Notes: generated by a model from the sequence alone, not told the origin. A DNA stretch of 9,813 bases from Omnitrophica WOR_2 bacterium RIFCSPLOWO2_12_FULL_46_30 (GCA_001805845.1 MHHA01000040.1:1-9813), one strand, 5' to 3'; shown: positions 1 to 6,311, numbered from the stretch's first letter. A program made the numbers and translations.

Positions 1-388
1 TCTTAGGCTCTCCCCAGCTGCGCACAATTTTATTGCTTGAGGCATCGCCTACAGGTATAGATGCGTGCGGGATATTCGGAATTGAAAAAAGTATGCGGTT
101 AATAACCGGCTCAAGGTTCTTTAACTCCTCCCCTAACTTATCAATTTGCTCTGCAATCTCCTTCATTGAGGCAATCTTTTCCCCGGGGCCTTTTTTCTCT
201 TTTAAGAGCCTGCTGATTTCCTCATTGGCGATATTTTTTTTGGCGCGCAGTTCTTCCAGTTCAGACAGAGCCCTTCTGCGCCTGGTGTCCAGCGCGATAA
301 GATTAGTTAAATCCAGCTTGAGATTGCGCTTGCGTATCGCCTCTTTCACCACATCCGGATTTTCCCGGATAAATTTTAGCTCTAACAT
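1..388 (-). CDS. serS: Serine--tRNA ligase, N-terminal part (gene runs off the window)
   Basis: Seryl-tRNA synthetase charges tRNA-Ser with serine in the cytoplasm. About 129 residues are visible. They start MLELKFIRENPD, typical of the bacterial SerRS N-terminus, and continue through a charged helical stretch of roughly residues 25-95, rich in K, E, L and R (for example RRRALSELEELRAKK). This matches the two-helix coiled-coil arm that grips the long variable arm of tRNA-Ser. The catalytic class II domain lies outside the window. The ATG at 388 lies only 3 bases after the rtcB stop, and AAAGG about 7 bases upstream, inside the rtcB end, can serve as ribosome binding site. It is very likely co-transcribed with rtcB and archease. 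The family assignment is secure; integrity of the missing part cannot be judged. Confidence 0.93.
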   Translation of the reverse strand, partial: MLELKFIRENPDVVKEAIRKRNLKLDLTNLIALDTRRRRALSELEELRAKKNIANEEISRLLKEKKGPGEKIASMKEIAEQIDKLGEELKNLEPVINRILFSIPNIPHASIPVGDASSNKIVRSWGEPK

Positions 389-391
389 AAA

Positions 392-1852
392 TTAACCTTT
401 TAGCACTCCAATGGGCCGCATACGGCAAACTTTTTTGGAAATACCGGCTTCGTGCACCACCCTGACCACGTCGTTCACATCTTTATAGGCAAGCGGTGCC
501 TCTTCAACGATGGTGTCACGGCCGGAGGCCCTGACGTATATTCCTTTTGACTCCAGCTCCTTGACTAATTTATCAGCGTTAAAGGCCTTGGTGGCAGCGG
601 TGCGGGATTTAACCCTGCCTGCCCCATGGCAGGTGGAATAAAAGGTCTCGGCGGCCTTTTCTGTGCCTACCAACAAATAAGAATTTCTGCCCATATCTCC
701 GGGGATGATTACAGGCTGGCCTGTTTTCTGATATTTAGGCGCCAGCTCAGGATGTCCCGGCGGAAATGCGCGGGTGGCTCCTTTTCTATGCACGCAGAGA
801 ATTTTTTCCTTGCCGTTGATTTTATATTTTTCTAACTTGGCGATGTTATGCGCCACGTCATAGATTAAATCCATTCCCATCTTCTGCCAGGACATATTGA
901 AGGTGCGCTCAAAGGCCTTACGCGCCAAATACATCAGGCACTGGCGGTTATTCCAGGCATAGTTTGCCGCGGCGCGCATTGCTGCCAGATACTGCTTTGC
1001 CTCGGGAGAATTTACCGGCGCGCAGGCAAGCTGCCTATCCGGGACATTGATAGCGTATTTTTGCAGGCAATGCATCATCGTCTTTAGATAATCATCGCAA
1101 ACCTGATAGCCAAAGCCGCGCGAGCCGGAATGAATCATCACCGTAACCAAATTTTCTTCTAAACCGAAGCTCTCCGCGAGCTCGGCGTCGTAAATCGTAT
1201 CAATAACCTGCACTTCTATGAAGTGATTTCCGCTTCCTAAGGTCCCGGACTGGGCTTTACCCCTTTCATAGGCCCTTTCGGAAACCGCATCCGGGTCAGC
1301 TCCGCTAATGGCGCCGTTTTCTTCGGTTGCCTCCAAATCTTCAGGAACGCCGTAGCCTTTAGAAACAGCCCATCCAGAGCCCTTGAGCATAATCTGGCGC
1401 TCTTCTCTTTCATTTACCCTGATTTCACCTTTTGAGCCTACGCCTGAAGGAATCAAGTCAAATAAGCTGGAGATTAATGGCTGGACCTTATTTTTTATCT
1501 CATCATATTTAAAATTGGTGCGCACTAAACGGATTCCGCAATTTATGTCAAAACCGACGCCCCCAGGCGAAACTACGCCGCCGTTATCCGGGTCGGTCGC
1601 GGCAACACCTCCGATGGGAAAACCGTATCCCCAGTGGATATCCGGCATAGCTAATGAGGCATTGACAATACCGGGTAAAAAGGCAACATTAGCTACCTGT
1701 TCCAGCGCTTTATCGTGGCGGATATCTTTCAATAACTTCTCATCCGCGTAGATGATGCCGTCTACCCGCATTCCCGCTTTAGCGCTTTTGGGAAGCCTCC
1801 AGCGGTAATCATCTATTTTCTCTAATGGCCATTCCCAGATATTATCAGACAT
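392..1852 (-). CDS. rtcB: RNA-splicing ligase RtcB (3'-phosphate/5'-OH RNA ligase)
   Basis: RtcB joins RNA ends carrying 2',3'-cyclic phosphate or 3'-phosphate to 5'-OH ends, using GTP and Mn2+, in RNA repair or tRNA splicing. The 486-residue product is full length (archaeal RtcB is about 480). Visible signatures: PDIHWGYGFPIGGV (70-83); GVGFDINCG with metal ligands Asp102 and Cys105; GSGNHF with His210; MIHSGSRG with His241; YDVAHN with His335; and CHGAGR with His409, the residue that by family knowledge becomes guanylylated. All key residues are present, so it should be active. I chose the ATG at 1852, which overlaps the archease stop by 8 bases (ATGTCTGA) with AAGG 9 bases upstream; a TTG at 1855 is also in frame. 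The overlap with archease, the known RtcB activator, implies translational coupling. Confidence 0.96.
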   Translation of the reverse strand: MSDNIWEWPLEKIDDYRWRLPKSAKAGMRVDGIIYADEKLLKDIRHDKALEQVANVAFLPGIVNASLAMPDIHWGYGFPIGGVAATDPDNGGVVSPGGVGFDINCGIRLVRTNFKYDEIKNKVQPLISSLFDLIPSGVGSKGEIRVNEREERQIMLKGSGWAVSKGYGVPEDLEATEENGAISGADPDAVSERAYERGKAQSGTLGSGNHFIEVQVIDTIYDAELAESFGLEENLVTVMIHSGSRGFGYQVCDDYLKTMMHCLQKYAINVPDRQLACAPVNSPEAKQYLAAMRAAANYAWNNRQCLMYLARKAFERTFNMSWQKMGMDLIYDVAHNIAKLEKYKINGKEKILCVHRKGATRAFPPGHPELAPKYQKTGQPVIIPGDMGRNSYLLVGTEKAAETFYSTCHGAGRVKSRTAATKAFNADKLVKELESKGIYVRASGRDTIVEEAPLAYKDVNDVVRVVHEAGISKKVCRMRPIGVLKG

Positions 1853-2252
1853 CAAAAATTACCTTTGCCTCATAGCCGTCTTTGCTTTTCCTGAATTCAA
1901 GCTCATGATAGGTTACCGCTTTTATCTCGGCTTTTATCTTACCCTGCGCTTTCTCGCCCCGGGCAATGGCTTTAATGTCATTGCGGCTTAAACTCTGAAT
2001 AACAAATTCCTTGAATATAATTCCGCTTACGCTGAACTGATAAAGCAGCTCCTGAAGCCACTGCCTGAGAAGCTCGTCATAACCTGCGGCCTCCTGCCTT
2101 ATCTCTACTTGTTCTTTAAGTTTTATCAGGCGGGTGTCGGCAATAATAGAAAACATACCGCTTGCGGCATTAATAAAGACCTCCTTCGGGTTCTTGCCGA
2201 ATGCCCTTATGCCGATGTCAGCAGTATGTTCAATAATTTCAAACAGTTTCAT
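1845..2252 (-). CDS. Archease, RtcB-activating protein
   Basis: Archease is a small metal-binding protein that speeds guanylylation and turnover of RtcB and can widen its nucleotide use. The 135-residue product has the family's usual length. It carries the N-terminal signature EHTADIGIRAFG (8-19) with the conserved Asp13, the AASGMFSIIAD segment (29-39), an LLYQFSVSG-like middle (around 69-77), and an acidic C-terminus ending VIFDV, where the last conserved Asp expected to bind metal sits. Its stop overlaps the rtcB start. The ATG at 2252 lies only 6 bases beyond the mature 3' end of tRNA-Lys, and the bases between (CTTTTT) contain no Shine-Dalgarno sequence. No later start keeps the conserved N-terminus, so the start is firm although the initiation signal is unusual. 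Expression probably depends on the tRNA promoter and on tRNA processing. Confidence 0.93.
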   Translation of the reverse strand: MKLFEIIEHTADIGIRAFGKNPKEVFINAASGMFSIIADTRLIKLKEQVEIRQEAAGYDELLRQWLQELLYQFSVSGIIFKEFVIQSLSRNDIKAIARGEKAQGKIKAEIKAVTYHELEFRKSKDGYEAKVIFDV

Positions 2253-2258
2253 AAAAAG

Positions 2259-2331
2259 TGGGCCATGTAGGAGTCGAACCTACGACCTTGTCCTTAAGAG
2301 GGACCTGCTCTACCTATTGAGCTAATGGCCC
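2259..2331 (-). tRNA. tRNA-Lys (anticodon CTT)
   Basis: A 73-base cloverleaf reads on the minus strand. Acceptor arms GGGCCAT and ATGGCCC pair fully and the discriminator is A73. The D-stem is GCTC/GAGC with GG in the loop. The anticodon loop CTCTTAA gives anticodon CTT, reading AAG. The T-stem GTAGG/CCTAC encloses TTCGACT. The anticodon stem has four good pairs but a G27-A43 mismatch at its base. CCA is not encoded, so maturation should use cleavage after the discriminator followed by CCA addition. The loop and D-arm closely resemble bacterial tRNA-Lys, which supports lysine identity. It is the first element of a probable transcription unit with archease, rtcB and serS, and has a good promoter about 50-80 bases upstream. 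Confidence 0.95.
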
Positions 2332-2381
2332 GAAATTCTTTATCATTTCACTTATTGCCGATAGTGCGCTGTTGGAAGGGT

Positions 2382-2410
2382 ATTTTAACAGATAACTTCT
2401 GAATTTGCAA
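2382..2410 (-). promoter_or_regulatory. Predicted sigma70-type promoter for tRNA-Lys and archease-rtcB-serS
   Basis: On the minus strand TTGCAA (2405-2410, -35-like, 4 of 6) is followed after exactly 17 bases by TAAAAT (2382-2387, -10-like, 5 of 6). The expected start site is near 2375, leaving a leader of about 43 bases before the tRNA 5' end. No other convincing promoter lies between this point and serS, so it may drive the whole tRNA-to-serS unit. This is prediction from hexamers and spacing only. Confidence 0.6.
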
Positions 2411-2426
2411 TATGCTATCCTGCATT

Positions 2427-2472
2427 TTTGACCTTACCCAGTTTATTGTACCGCTATGGGGGTAAGGTCAAA
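2427..2472. repeat. 13-bp perfect inverted repeat with 20-base loop at the asmA-like gene end
   Basis: TTTGACCTTACCC (2427-2439) is exactly complementary to GGGTAAGGTCAAA (2460-2472), with a 20-base loop. The right arm encodes the last residues of the AsmA-like protein and the stop codon (2454-2456) lies in the loop, so the C-terminus DLTLPP is set by the repeat. Neither strand has a run of T after the stem, so it is not a standard intrinsic terminator. It resembles palindromes at 6338-6389 and 9543-9592 in architecture. A REP/MITE-like element or an RNA 3'-end stabiliser is possible. Confidence 0.8.
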
Positions 2473-4523
2473 TCTGACGGGGAGACATCCTCTATAGCCG
2501 CCTGCACATCCCTTTCAATCTTGCGTTCAATAAAGTTGGGGATGCGTTCCTGAAGCTCTCTTTTCAAATCAGACCTAAGCCACTTAAAATTCATCCTGTC
2601 TAAAATACCGGAAAGCTGGAACTTAAAGGTCAAGGCATCAAAGTCAGGGCTTACGAGTTTAAGCAGGCGGGTAAATTTGGGAGATTCGGCGAGCAATGGC
2701 TTAGTTAAAGCTAAAGACATCTTGCTGGAGACAAAATCGTTGAGCCCTAATTTAAAATAGCCGTTTAAATCCACATCCTGCGAATCCAGGCTCATCCCGT
2801 ATAAGCCGGCGCCGTCTTCAGTAACGGCAAAAGCTGAAGAAGCCCTGCTGAAATCTATTCTTTTAAGAGAGGCGAGCGCAAAGAAATCGGCAAGCCATTT
2901 GAAGAATTCAAAGTTTTGTAAGCGGCCGTCCCGGATTGACATTCTTCCGCTTAAGCCCAGGACCGGATAAGTGCTTAAGAACATCCTGCCGTCTAATTTA
3001 CCGTAAACCTTGGAGAAATGAATCAGGACATCCTCCAGCTTATTGGCGGTTACGGCCTTTACCCTGATGCTGGATGAGATTTTAGGATATGGGCTTGCTA
3101 TATCCATACGCGCCTGGCCTTTCAAGAATCCGTCATAGAAGCGGGAGCCAAATTCAATATATTTAAACCTGTCGTGCTGAAGATGCAAAACGGCGCCTAC
3201 GTCTTCAAGCAATACTCTGTATTTATTGCTTTCGGTTGAGCAGGATAAATCTAACTTCCCCAGAGACATTCTGATGCGCGGATAGCGGTCAAAATAGAGG
3301 CCTAAATCTTGAAAATCAAACTGAAGCTTATCCAAGGGAGGGCTTGCCTTTTTCTTTTTTATAAAATCAAAATGCAGGAGGCCGCTGCCATTAAAGACCA
3401 TATCCTTGAGGGTTGCCTTTATCGCCAGATTGATTTTCTTGAGATTCTCGCTAACCTGCCTTTCTAATTTTGCCGGGCCAAAAGAAAGCATCAGGTCCAA
3501 TAAAACTTTATCTGCTAAGTTAACCTTTCCTTTTATGCTCATCGGATTGTTATTTAAAAGAAAGCGCAAATGCTCTATCTGAATATCGGGAAGGCGCAGA
3601 TTAAGCTGACAGTCTATATCTAAGAGATAGAGGTTCACCAGAGATAAATCAATGGCTGAAGAGAGGGCGCGCGGCCGGCGCACAAAGAATCTCCTTTGTT
3701 TGGGAATCCCGAAGACGGCTACAGGATATACCGGCTCCTGAAATGCGCTATTGGCAAAAACAAAACCATTCATCTGAAAAATACTTCCGCTTAAACCTCC
3801 CCATAATTGGGCATAGAAATTCTGCCTCATCAGCTCCAAATTCTCCAGGAAAAATCCGTCGCCCTGAAGATATCCTCTGAAGTTATAGCGCAGAGGCAGG
3901 CCCTCGGTTATGGAAAAAGGCCTCTGCGCCCCTCGGGGTGTAAACGCGCCGGGGGTTAGAAGATGAACTGTTTCTTTATTAATTAAGCCGGAGCCGCTTA
4001 GGGAATTGCCTTTTATTTTTAATAGAAAATCAGCTCTGATATAACCCGCGCCGTCCTGCTGCCGGCCTAACTCTAACTCAAGCCCTTTTAACTTGAGCTT
4101 TATATCCTGTTTAGGCAAAAGCTTAATAAAATCAATCAGCGCTTGAAAGTTGTTTTTTACAAGCTCGTATAATTTATGGTAATTTCCCCTGGGATTATAA
4201 AAAGAGGCGCCGGTGAGAAAAAAACGCCTTTTGATAATAAGCCGGTAAAGAGAAAACCGTATCAGTGTCTGCGGGATAACTAAGAAAGGGCCGGGCTCAC
4301 CGAAAGAGGCGCCGCTTACGAAGATAAAATTGGGAGGCAGATAAATGATGCTTTTTATGAATGTCTTTTGCGATTGTTTTGCGCTTATGGCGCGTATTAT
4401 CGTATCTTTGGATTTATTAAGAAAAATATTGCCGCTAATAGTGATTGCCGCGGCTATAAGCAGTATGATGAGAGACAGGCAGAAAATTATTTTAGTATGA
4501 TATTTTCTCAAATAGTTTATCAT
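2454..4523 (-). CDS. AsmA-like inner-membrane protein with large periplasmic domain
   Basis: The 689-residue protein begins with a short basic N-terminus (MINYLRKYHTK), then one hydrophobic segment (about 12-34), then a long periplasmic region rich in alternating beta-type segments such as LKLKGLELELG, where leucine and charged residues alternate. The C-terminal third (about 470-650) has the AsmA-like pattern of short glycine-containing beta repeats, for example LSGRMSIRDGRLQNFEF and DVDLNGYFKLGL. AsmA-family proteins are thought to be bridge-like lipid transporters or assembly factors between inner and outer membranes; the exact subfamily and role are not clear here. The start overlaps the upstream TPR gene by 32 bases, suggesting coupled translation; a GGTGGA about 12 bases upstream is only a weak binding site. 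The last codons and stop lie in an inverted repeat. Family assignment is by overall pattern and is moderately secure. Confidence 0.72.
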   Translation of the reverse strand: MINYLRKYHTKIIFCLSLIILLIAAAITISGNIFLNKSKDTIIRAISAKQSQKTFIKSIIYLPPNFIFVSGASFGEPGPFLVIPQTLIRFSLYRLIIKRRFFLTGASFYNPRGNYHKLYELVKNNFQALIDFIKLLPKQDIKLKLKGLELELGRQQDGAGYIRADFLLKIKGNSLSGSGLINKETVHLLTPGAFTPRGAQRPFSITEGLPLRYNFRGYLQGDGFFLENLELMRQNFYAQLWGGLSGSIFQMNGFVFANSAFQEPVYPVAVFGIPKQRRFFVRRPRALSSAIDLSLVNLYLLDIDCQLNLRLPDIQIEHLRFLLNNNPMSIKGKVNLADKVLLDLMLSFGPAKLERQVSENLKKINLAIKATLKDMVFNGSGLLHFDFIKKKKASPPLDKLQFDFQDLGLYFDRYPRIRMSLGKLDLSCSTESNKYRVLLEDVGAVLHLQHDRFKYIEFGSRFYDGFLKGQARMDIASPYPKISSSIRVKAVTANKLEDVLIHFSKVYGKLDGRMFLSTYPVLGLSGRMSIRDGRLQNFEFFKWLADFFALASLKRIDFSRASSAFAVTEDGAGLYGMSLDSQDVDLNGYFKLGLNDFVSSKMSLALTKPLLAESPKFTRLLKLVSPDFDALTFKFQLSGILDRMNFKWLRSDLKRELQERIPNFIERKIERDVQAAIEDVSPSDLTLPP

Positions 4524-5025
4524 CTACATAGAATTCCACCTTATCAATATAATAAATCATGCGGTATTTTCTTCTCAAGGGCGATTTGTAGGTATATCCT
4601 TTTGATTCCCGGAATAAGAAAGTAAGCTGCTTGAGGCCGATAATCTTATTCTTTAATTTTTCAACCAGAGACGCATCCCGCCTTATTCCGGCTACCCTGA
4701 AAAGATACATAAGGGCAAAGGGCAGGCCTTTTGAATCAGGATAATCATTAATGAAATTACTCCATACCTCCGCCGCATTCTTATAATCTGCCGCGATAAA
4801 ATAATATTCTCCTATGGCGAATGAAGCGTCGTGGGTATATTTTGAGTCGGGATAATTTCTTAAGAGCGAACGGAAATACATAAAGGCAAAATCTATATTG
4901 CCGGATTCCGCCTCCCGGATAGCCGTTGAATATATTTGGCCGTCATCCTTGGCGAATCCATAATTAAAAATCAGCAAAATAAATAATAATACCGTCAATA
5001 GTATTTTATTAATTTTCATGGCCAT
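4492..5025 (-). CDS. Exported TPR-like protein (YbgF/BamD-like repeat region)
   Basis: The 177-residue protein has an N-terminal signal peptide: MAMKINK, a hydrophobic core (about 8-22), and a likely cleavage after NYGFA near residue 25. There is no lipobox cysteine, so it should be a soluble periplasmic protein. Residues about 32-105 form two TPR-like helical pairs with the hallmark LLRNYPDSKY and FINDYPDSKG turns, as in YbgF/CpoB and BamD-type proteins that gather envelope partners. The remaining C-terminus (about 110-177) is basic and aromatic, with no family I recognise. Two ATGs (5025, 5019) are possible; AGGAG at 5036-5040 favours 5025. Its 3' end overlaps the asmA-like gene by 32 bases, pointing to a joint envelope function. 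The specific role is unknown. Confidence 0.75.
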   Translation of the reverse strand: MAMKINKILLTVLLFILLIFNYGFAKDDGQIYSTAIREAESGNIDFAFMYFRSLLRNYPDSKYTHDASFAIGEYYFIAADYKNAAEVWSNFINDYPDSKGLPFALMYLFRVAGIRRDASLVEKLKNKIIGLKQLTFLFRESKGYTYKSPLRRKYRMIYYIDKVEFYVDDKLFEKISY

Positions 5026-5042
5026 TTTTCCTGCGCTCCTTT

Positions 5043-5198
5043 AGGTATCTTCTGTCGCATAAGCCGGTAAGGCGATGGTGGGCAACCGACAAATTTTATT
5101 ACAGGTATCAGTTCAGCGCGCTCGGGGAGAGTTGAACTCCCAACATCCAGTTCCGAAGACTGGCGCTCTATCCGGTTGAGCTACGAGCGCAGATACCT
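5043..5198. repeat. Short repeats flanking tRNA-Arg and the TPR gene leader
   Basis: AGGTATC occurs on the plus strand at 5043-5049 and 5103-5109, and its exact complement GATACCT at 5192-5198. In the minus-strand transcript the tRNA-Arg 5' leader (5198-5192) could pair either with the tRNA trailer (5109-5103) or with a site just upstream of the AAGGAG ribosome binding site of the TPR gene (5049-5043). Seven bases is short, so chance is possible. I found no convincing promoter in 5026-5116. Confidence 0.3.
5117..5190 (-). tRNA. tRNA-Arg (anticodon TCG)
   Basis: A 74-base cloverleaf is visible on the minus strand. Acceptor arms GCGCTCG and CGAGCGC pair completely, with discriminator G. The D-stem is GCTC/GAGC with a 9-base loop containing GG. 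The anticodon stem CCAGT/ACTGG encloses CTTCGGA, giving anticodon TCG for CGA and probably other CGN codons. The T-stem GGGAG/CTCCC encloses TTCAACT. CCA is not encoded. It begins 13 bases after the radical SAM stop and 91 bases before the TPR gene, so it is probably processed from a longer mRNA. Confidence 0.95.
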
Positions 5199-5203
5199 CA
5201 TTC

Positions 5204-5926
5204 TCAGGCGACAATTTCGCACTTGGGGCCTAAGATTTCTTTTATCTGAAGCAGTCTTTCTCTATCCGGAGGCATAACCCAGCTCTCGGTAGTTGAGCGC
5301 ACCGGGATGTTCAGTTGAATCTTATCTGGATTTATCCTATCAATTACTTCCTTGAATTTATAGCTATACTCCTGGCTATCGTTTACATTTTTTACCAGCA
5401 TTATCTCTAGATATATCCCGGTTTTAAATTCCTTCCTTAAAGCAACCAATCCCTTAATTACATCTTTTATCTTAATCCCCGGGGCAGGACGGTCAATTTC
5501 CCGGAAGACGCCTTGAGTCACCGCATCCAAAGAAGGGACGAGTAAATCCACTCCCAGAACATCCCGGCGGACTTCAGGGTCATAAAACAACGCGGCATTG
5601 GTAAACAAGGCAAGCGGGATCAGGGTGAGCTTTTTGATTTCTGCGATGAGATACGCAAGGTTGCTATGTAAGGTTGGCTCGCCAAAACCAGAAATGCTGA
5701 TATAGTCCGGCGCGGCCGATTTAAGAGCAGGGCTTTTTAAAAATTCTTTGAGCTCGGAAATTATTTCATTGCTCTTGATATAGCTTTGGCGTTTGCGGGT
5801 TTTAATTATGGTCCTGCCTAATTGGCAGTAGATGCAATCAAAAGGGCAAACCTTATGCGGGGTCAAGGTTATCCCTAAAGAGAGGCCTAATCGCCGCGAA
5901 TGAACCGGACCGTAGAGGTAACGCAT
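5204..5926 (-). CDS. Radical SAM protein, COG0731 (wyosine synthetase-like) family
   Basis: The 240-residue protein opens with MRYLYGPVHSRRLGLSLG and then CPFDCIYCQLG, which supplies the radical SAM CxxxCxxC cluster (Cys27, Cys31, Cys34) expected to bind a 4Fe-4S cluster and S-adenosylmethionine. SISGFGEPTLH (around 98-108) is the GEP-type SAM-binding motif. The rest matches a short TIM-barrel-like core. COG0731 includes the archaeal/eukaryotic TYW1 enzymes of tRNA-Phe wyosine synthesis, but the bacterial members are mostly uncharacterised, so the substrate is unknown; tRNA modification is a reasonable guess. The conserved N-terminus fixes the ATG at 5926, though no clear Shine-Dalgarno sequence precedes it: the nearest G-rich run is the stem of a terminator-like hairpin about 12 bases upstream. 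tRNA-Arg follows 13 bases after the stop. Confidence 0.85.
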   Translation of the reverse strand: MRYLYGPVHSRRLGLSLGITLTPHKVCPFDCIYCQLGRTIIKTRKRQSYIKSNEIISELKEFLKSPALKSAAPDYISISGFGEPTLHSNLAYLIAEIKKLTLIPLALFTNAALFYDPEVRRDVLGVDLLVPSLDAVTQGVFREIDRPAPGIKIKDVIKGLVALRKEFKTGIYLEIMLVKNVNDSQEYSYKFKEVIDRINPDKIQLNIPVRSTTESWVMPPDRERLLQIKEILGPKCEIVA

Positions 5927-5929
5927 GTT

Positions 5930-5983
5930 TAAAATAAACCCCGCACCTATGGACTCAAAATATATTTTAATATAGATGCGGGG
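5930..5983 (-). terminator. Terminator-like hairpin between the CBM48 gene and the radical SAM gene
   Basis: On the minus strand CCCCGCATCTAT (5983-5972) pairs with ATAGGTGCGGGG (5950-5939), with one mismatch, around an AT-rich loop of about 21 bases that contains AAAATATATTTT. TTTATTTT follows the stem at once. This fits an intrinsic terminator, though the loop is long. It sits directly before the radical SAM start codon, so it could attenuate read-through or block initiation. The AT-rich loop could also hold a -10 box. Confidence 0.45.
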
Positions 5984-6001
5984 ATGTTCTGGAACCGATT
6001 T

Positions 6002-6265
6002 TTATTTTACCACTAAAACATCATTGGCGCTGCCTATATTATTAGGGACGCGCTCCCTGGCATTAGGGTCATTAAGCCAGGAGCCATCAACCACAAATTT
6101 GTATTCATACCTGCCGGGATTAAGGCTGACCTTGACTGACCAATTACCCTTAGAGTCCTTTCTCGCCGCTATTGCATCAGGGTTCCAGTTATTAAAGGTA
6201 CCGGTGACGTTGACCCGCCTTGCTTCCGGCGCTTTGCACTTAAACACCACTGTTTTCTTTGCCAT
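6002..6265 (-). CDS. Stand-alone CBM48 / AMPK-type glycogen-binding domain protein
   Basis: The 87-residue protein is almost entirely one carbohydrate-binding module of the CBM48/AMPK-beta type. Visible features: VNVTGTFNNWNP (18-29) with the conserved Trp27, GNWSVKVSLNPGRYEYKFVVDG (split here at 40-50 and 51-61) with Trp42 and Lys56, and WLNDPN (63-68). Such modules bind alpha-glucans such as glycogen; here no catalytic domain is attached. No signal peptide or membrane segment is seen, so it should be cytoplasmic. The start is set by a strong GGAGGT at 6271-6276, 5 bases before the ATG; an in-frame ATG at 6292 exists but lacks such a site. A sigma70-type promoter lies just upstream. It may target a partner to storage glucan or act as a small regulator; no glycogen enzymes are in the window. 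Confidence 0.85.
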   Translation of the reverse strand: MAKKTVVFKCKAPEARRVNVTGTFNNWNPDAIAARKDSKGNWSVKVSLNPGRYEYKFVVDGSWLNDPNARERVPNNIGSANDVLVVK

Positions 6266-6270
6266 TTTTA

Positions 6271-6276
6271 ACCTCC
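6271..6276 (-). promoter_or_regulatory. Strong ribosome binding site that sets the CBM48 start
   Basis: GGAGGT on the minus strand, 5 bases from the ATG at 6265, is the best Shine-Dalgarno match in the window. It favours the 87-residue reading over the longer frame from 6292, which would place this site inside the coding sequence. Confidence 0.8.
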
Positions 6277-6311
6277 TTGCTTTTTGCCTCATCCATCACT
6301 AACCCATCATA

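Noticed and set aside
33..395. Plus-strand open frame of 120 residues
   Set aside because: It is antisense to serS, whose N-terminus and coiled-coil arm are clear, and its serine/leucine-rich content is typical of a shadow frame.
1383..1751. Plus-strand open frames lying over rtcB, and others over lpxI, lpxA and lpxC-fabZ
   Set aside because: They are antisense shadows of well-conserved minus-strand genes, and their predicted proteins resemble no family I recognise.
1853..1855. TTG start of rtcB one codon earlier
   Set aside because: The adjacent in-frame ATG at 1852 has acceptable ribosome binding site spacing and is the simpler choice.
2427..2472. Intrinsic terminator for the asmA-like gene
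   Set aside because: No T run follows the stem on either strand, and the stop codon lies in the loop, so it was recorded as a repeat.
5062..5095. Plus-strand string GGCGATGGTGGGCAACC resembling parts of riboswitch consensus sequences such as the fluoride type
   Set aside because: It lies on the strand with no gene, and the remaining conserved parts and pseudoknot arms are not visible.
6266..6292. Longer start for the CBM48 protein
   Set aside because: The extension MRQKARRLK would place the strong GGAGGT site inside the coding sequence, and the domain begins after the downstream ATG.
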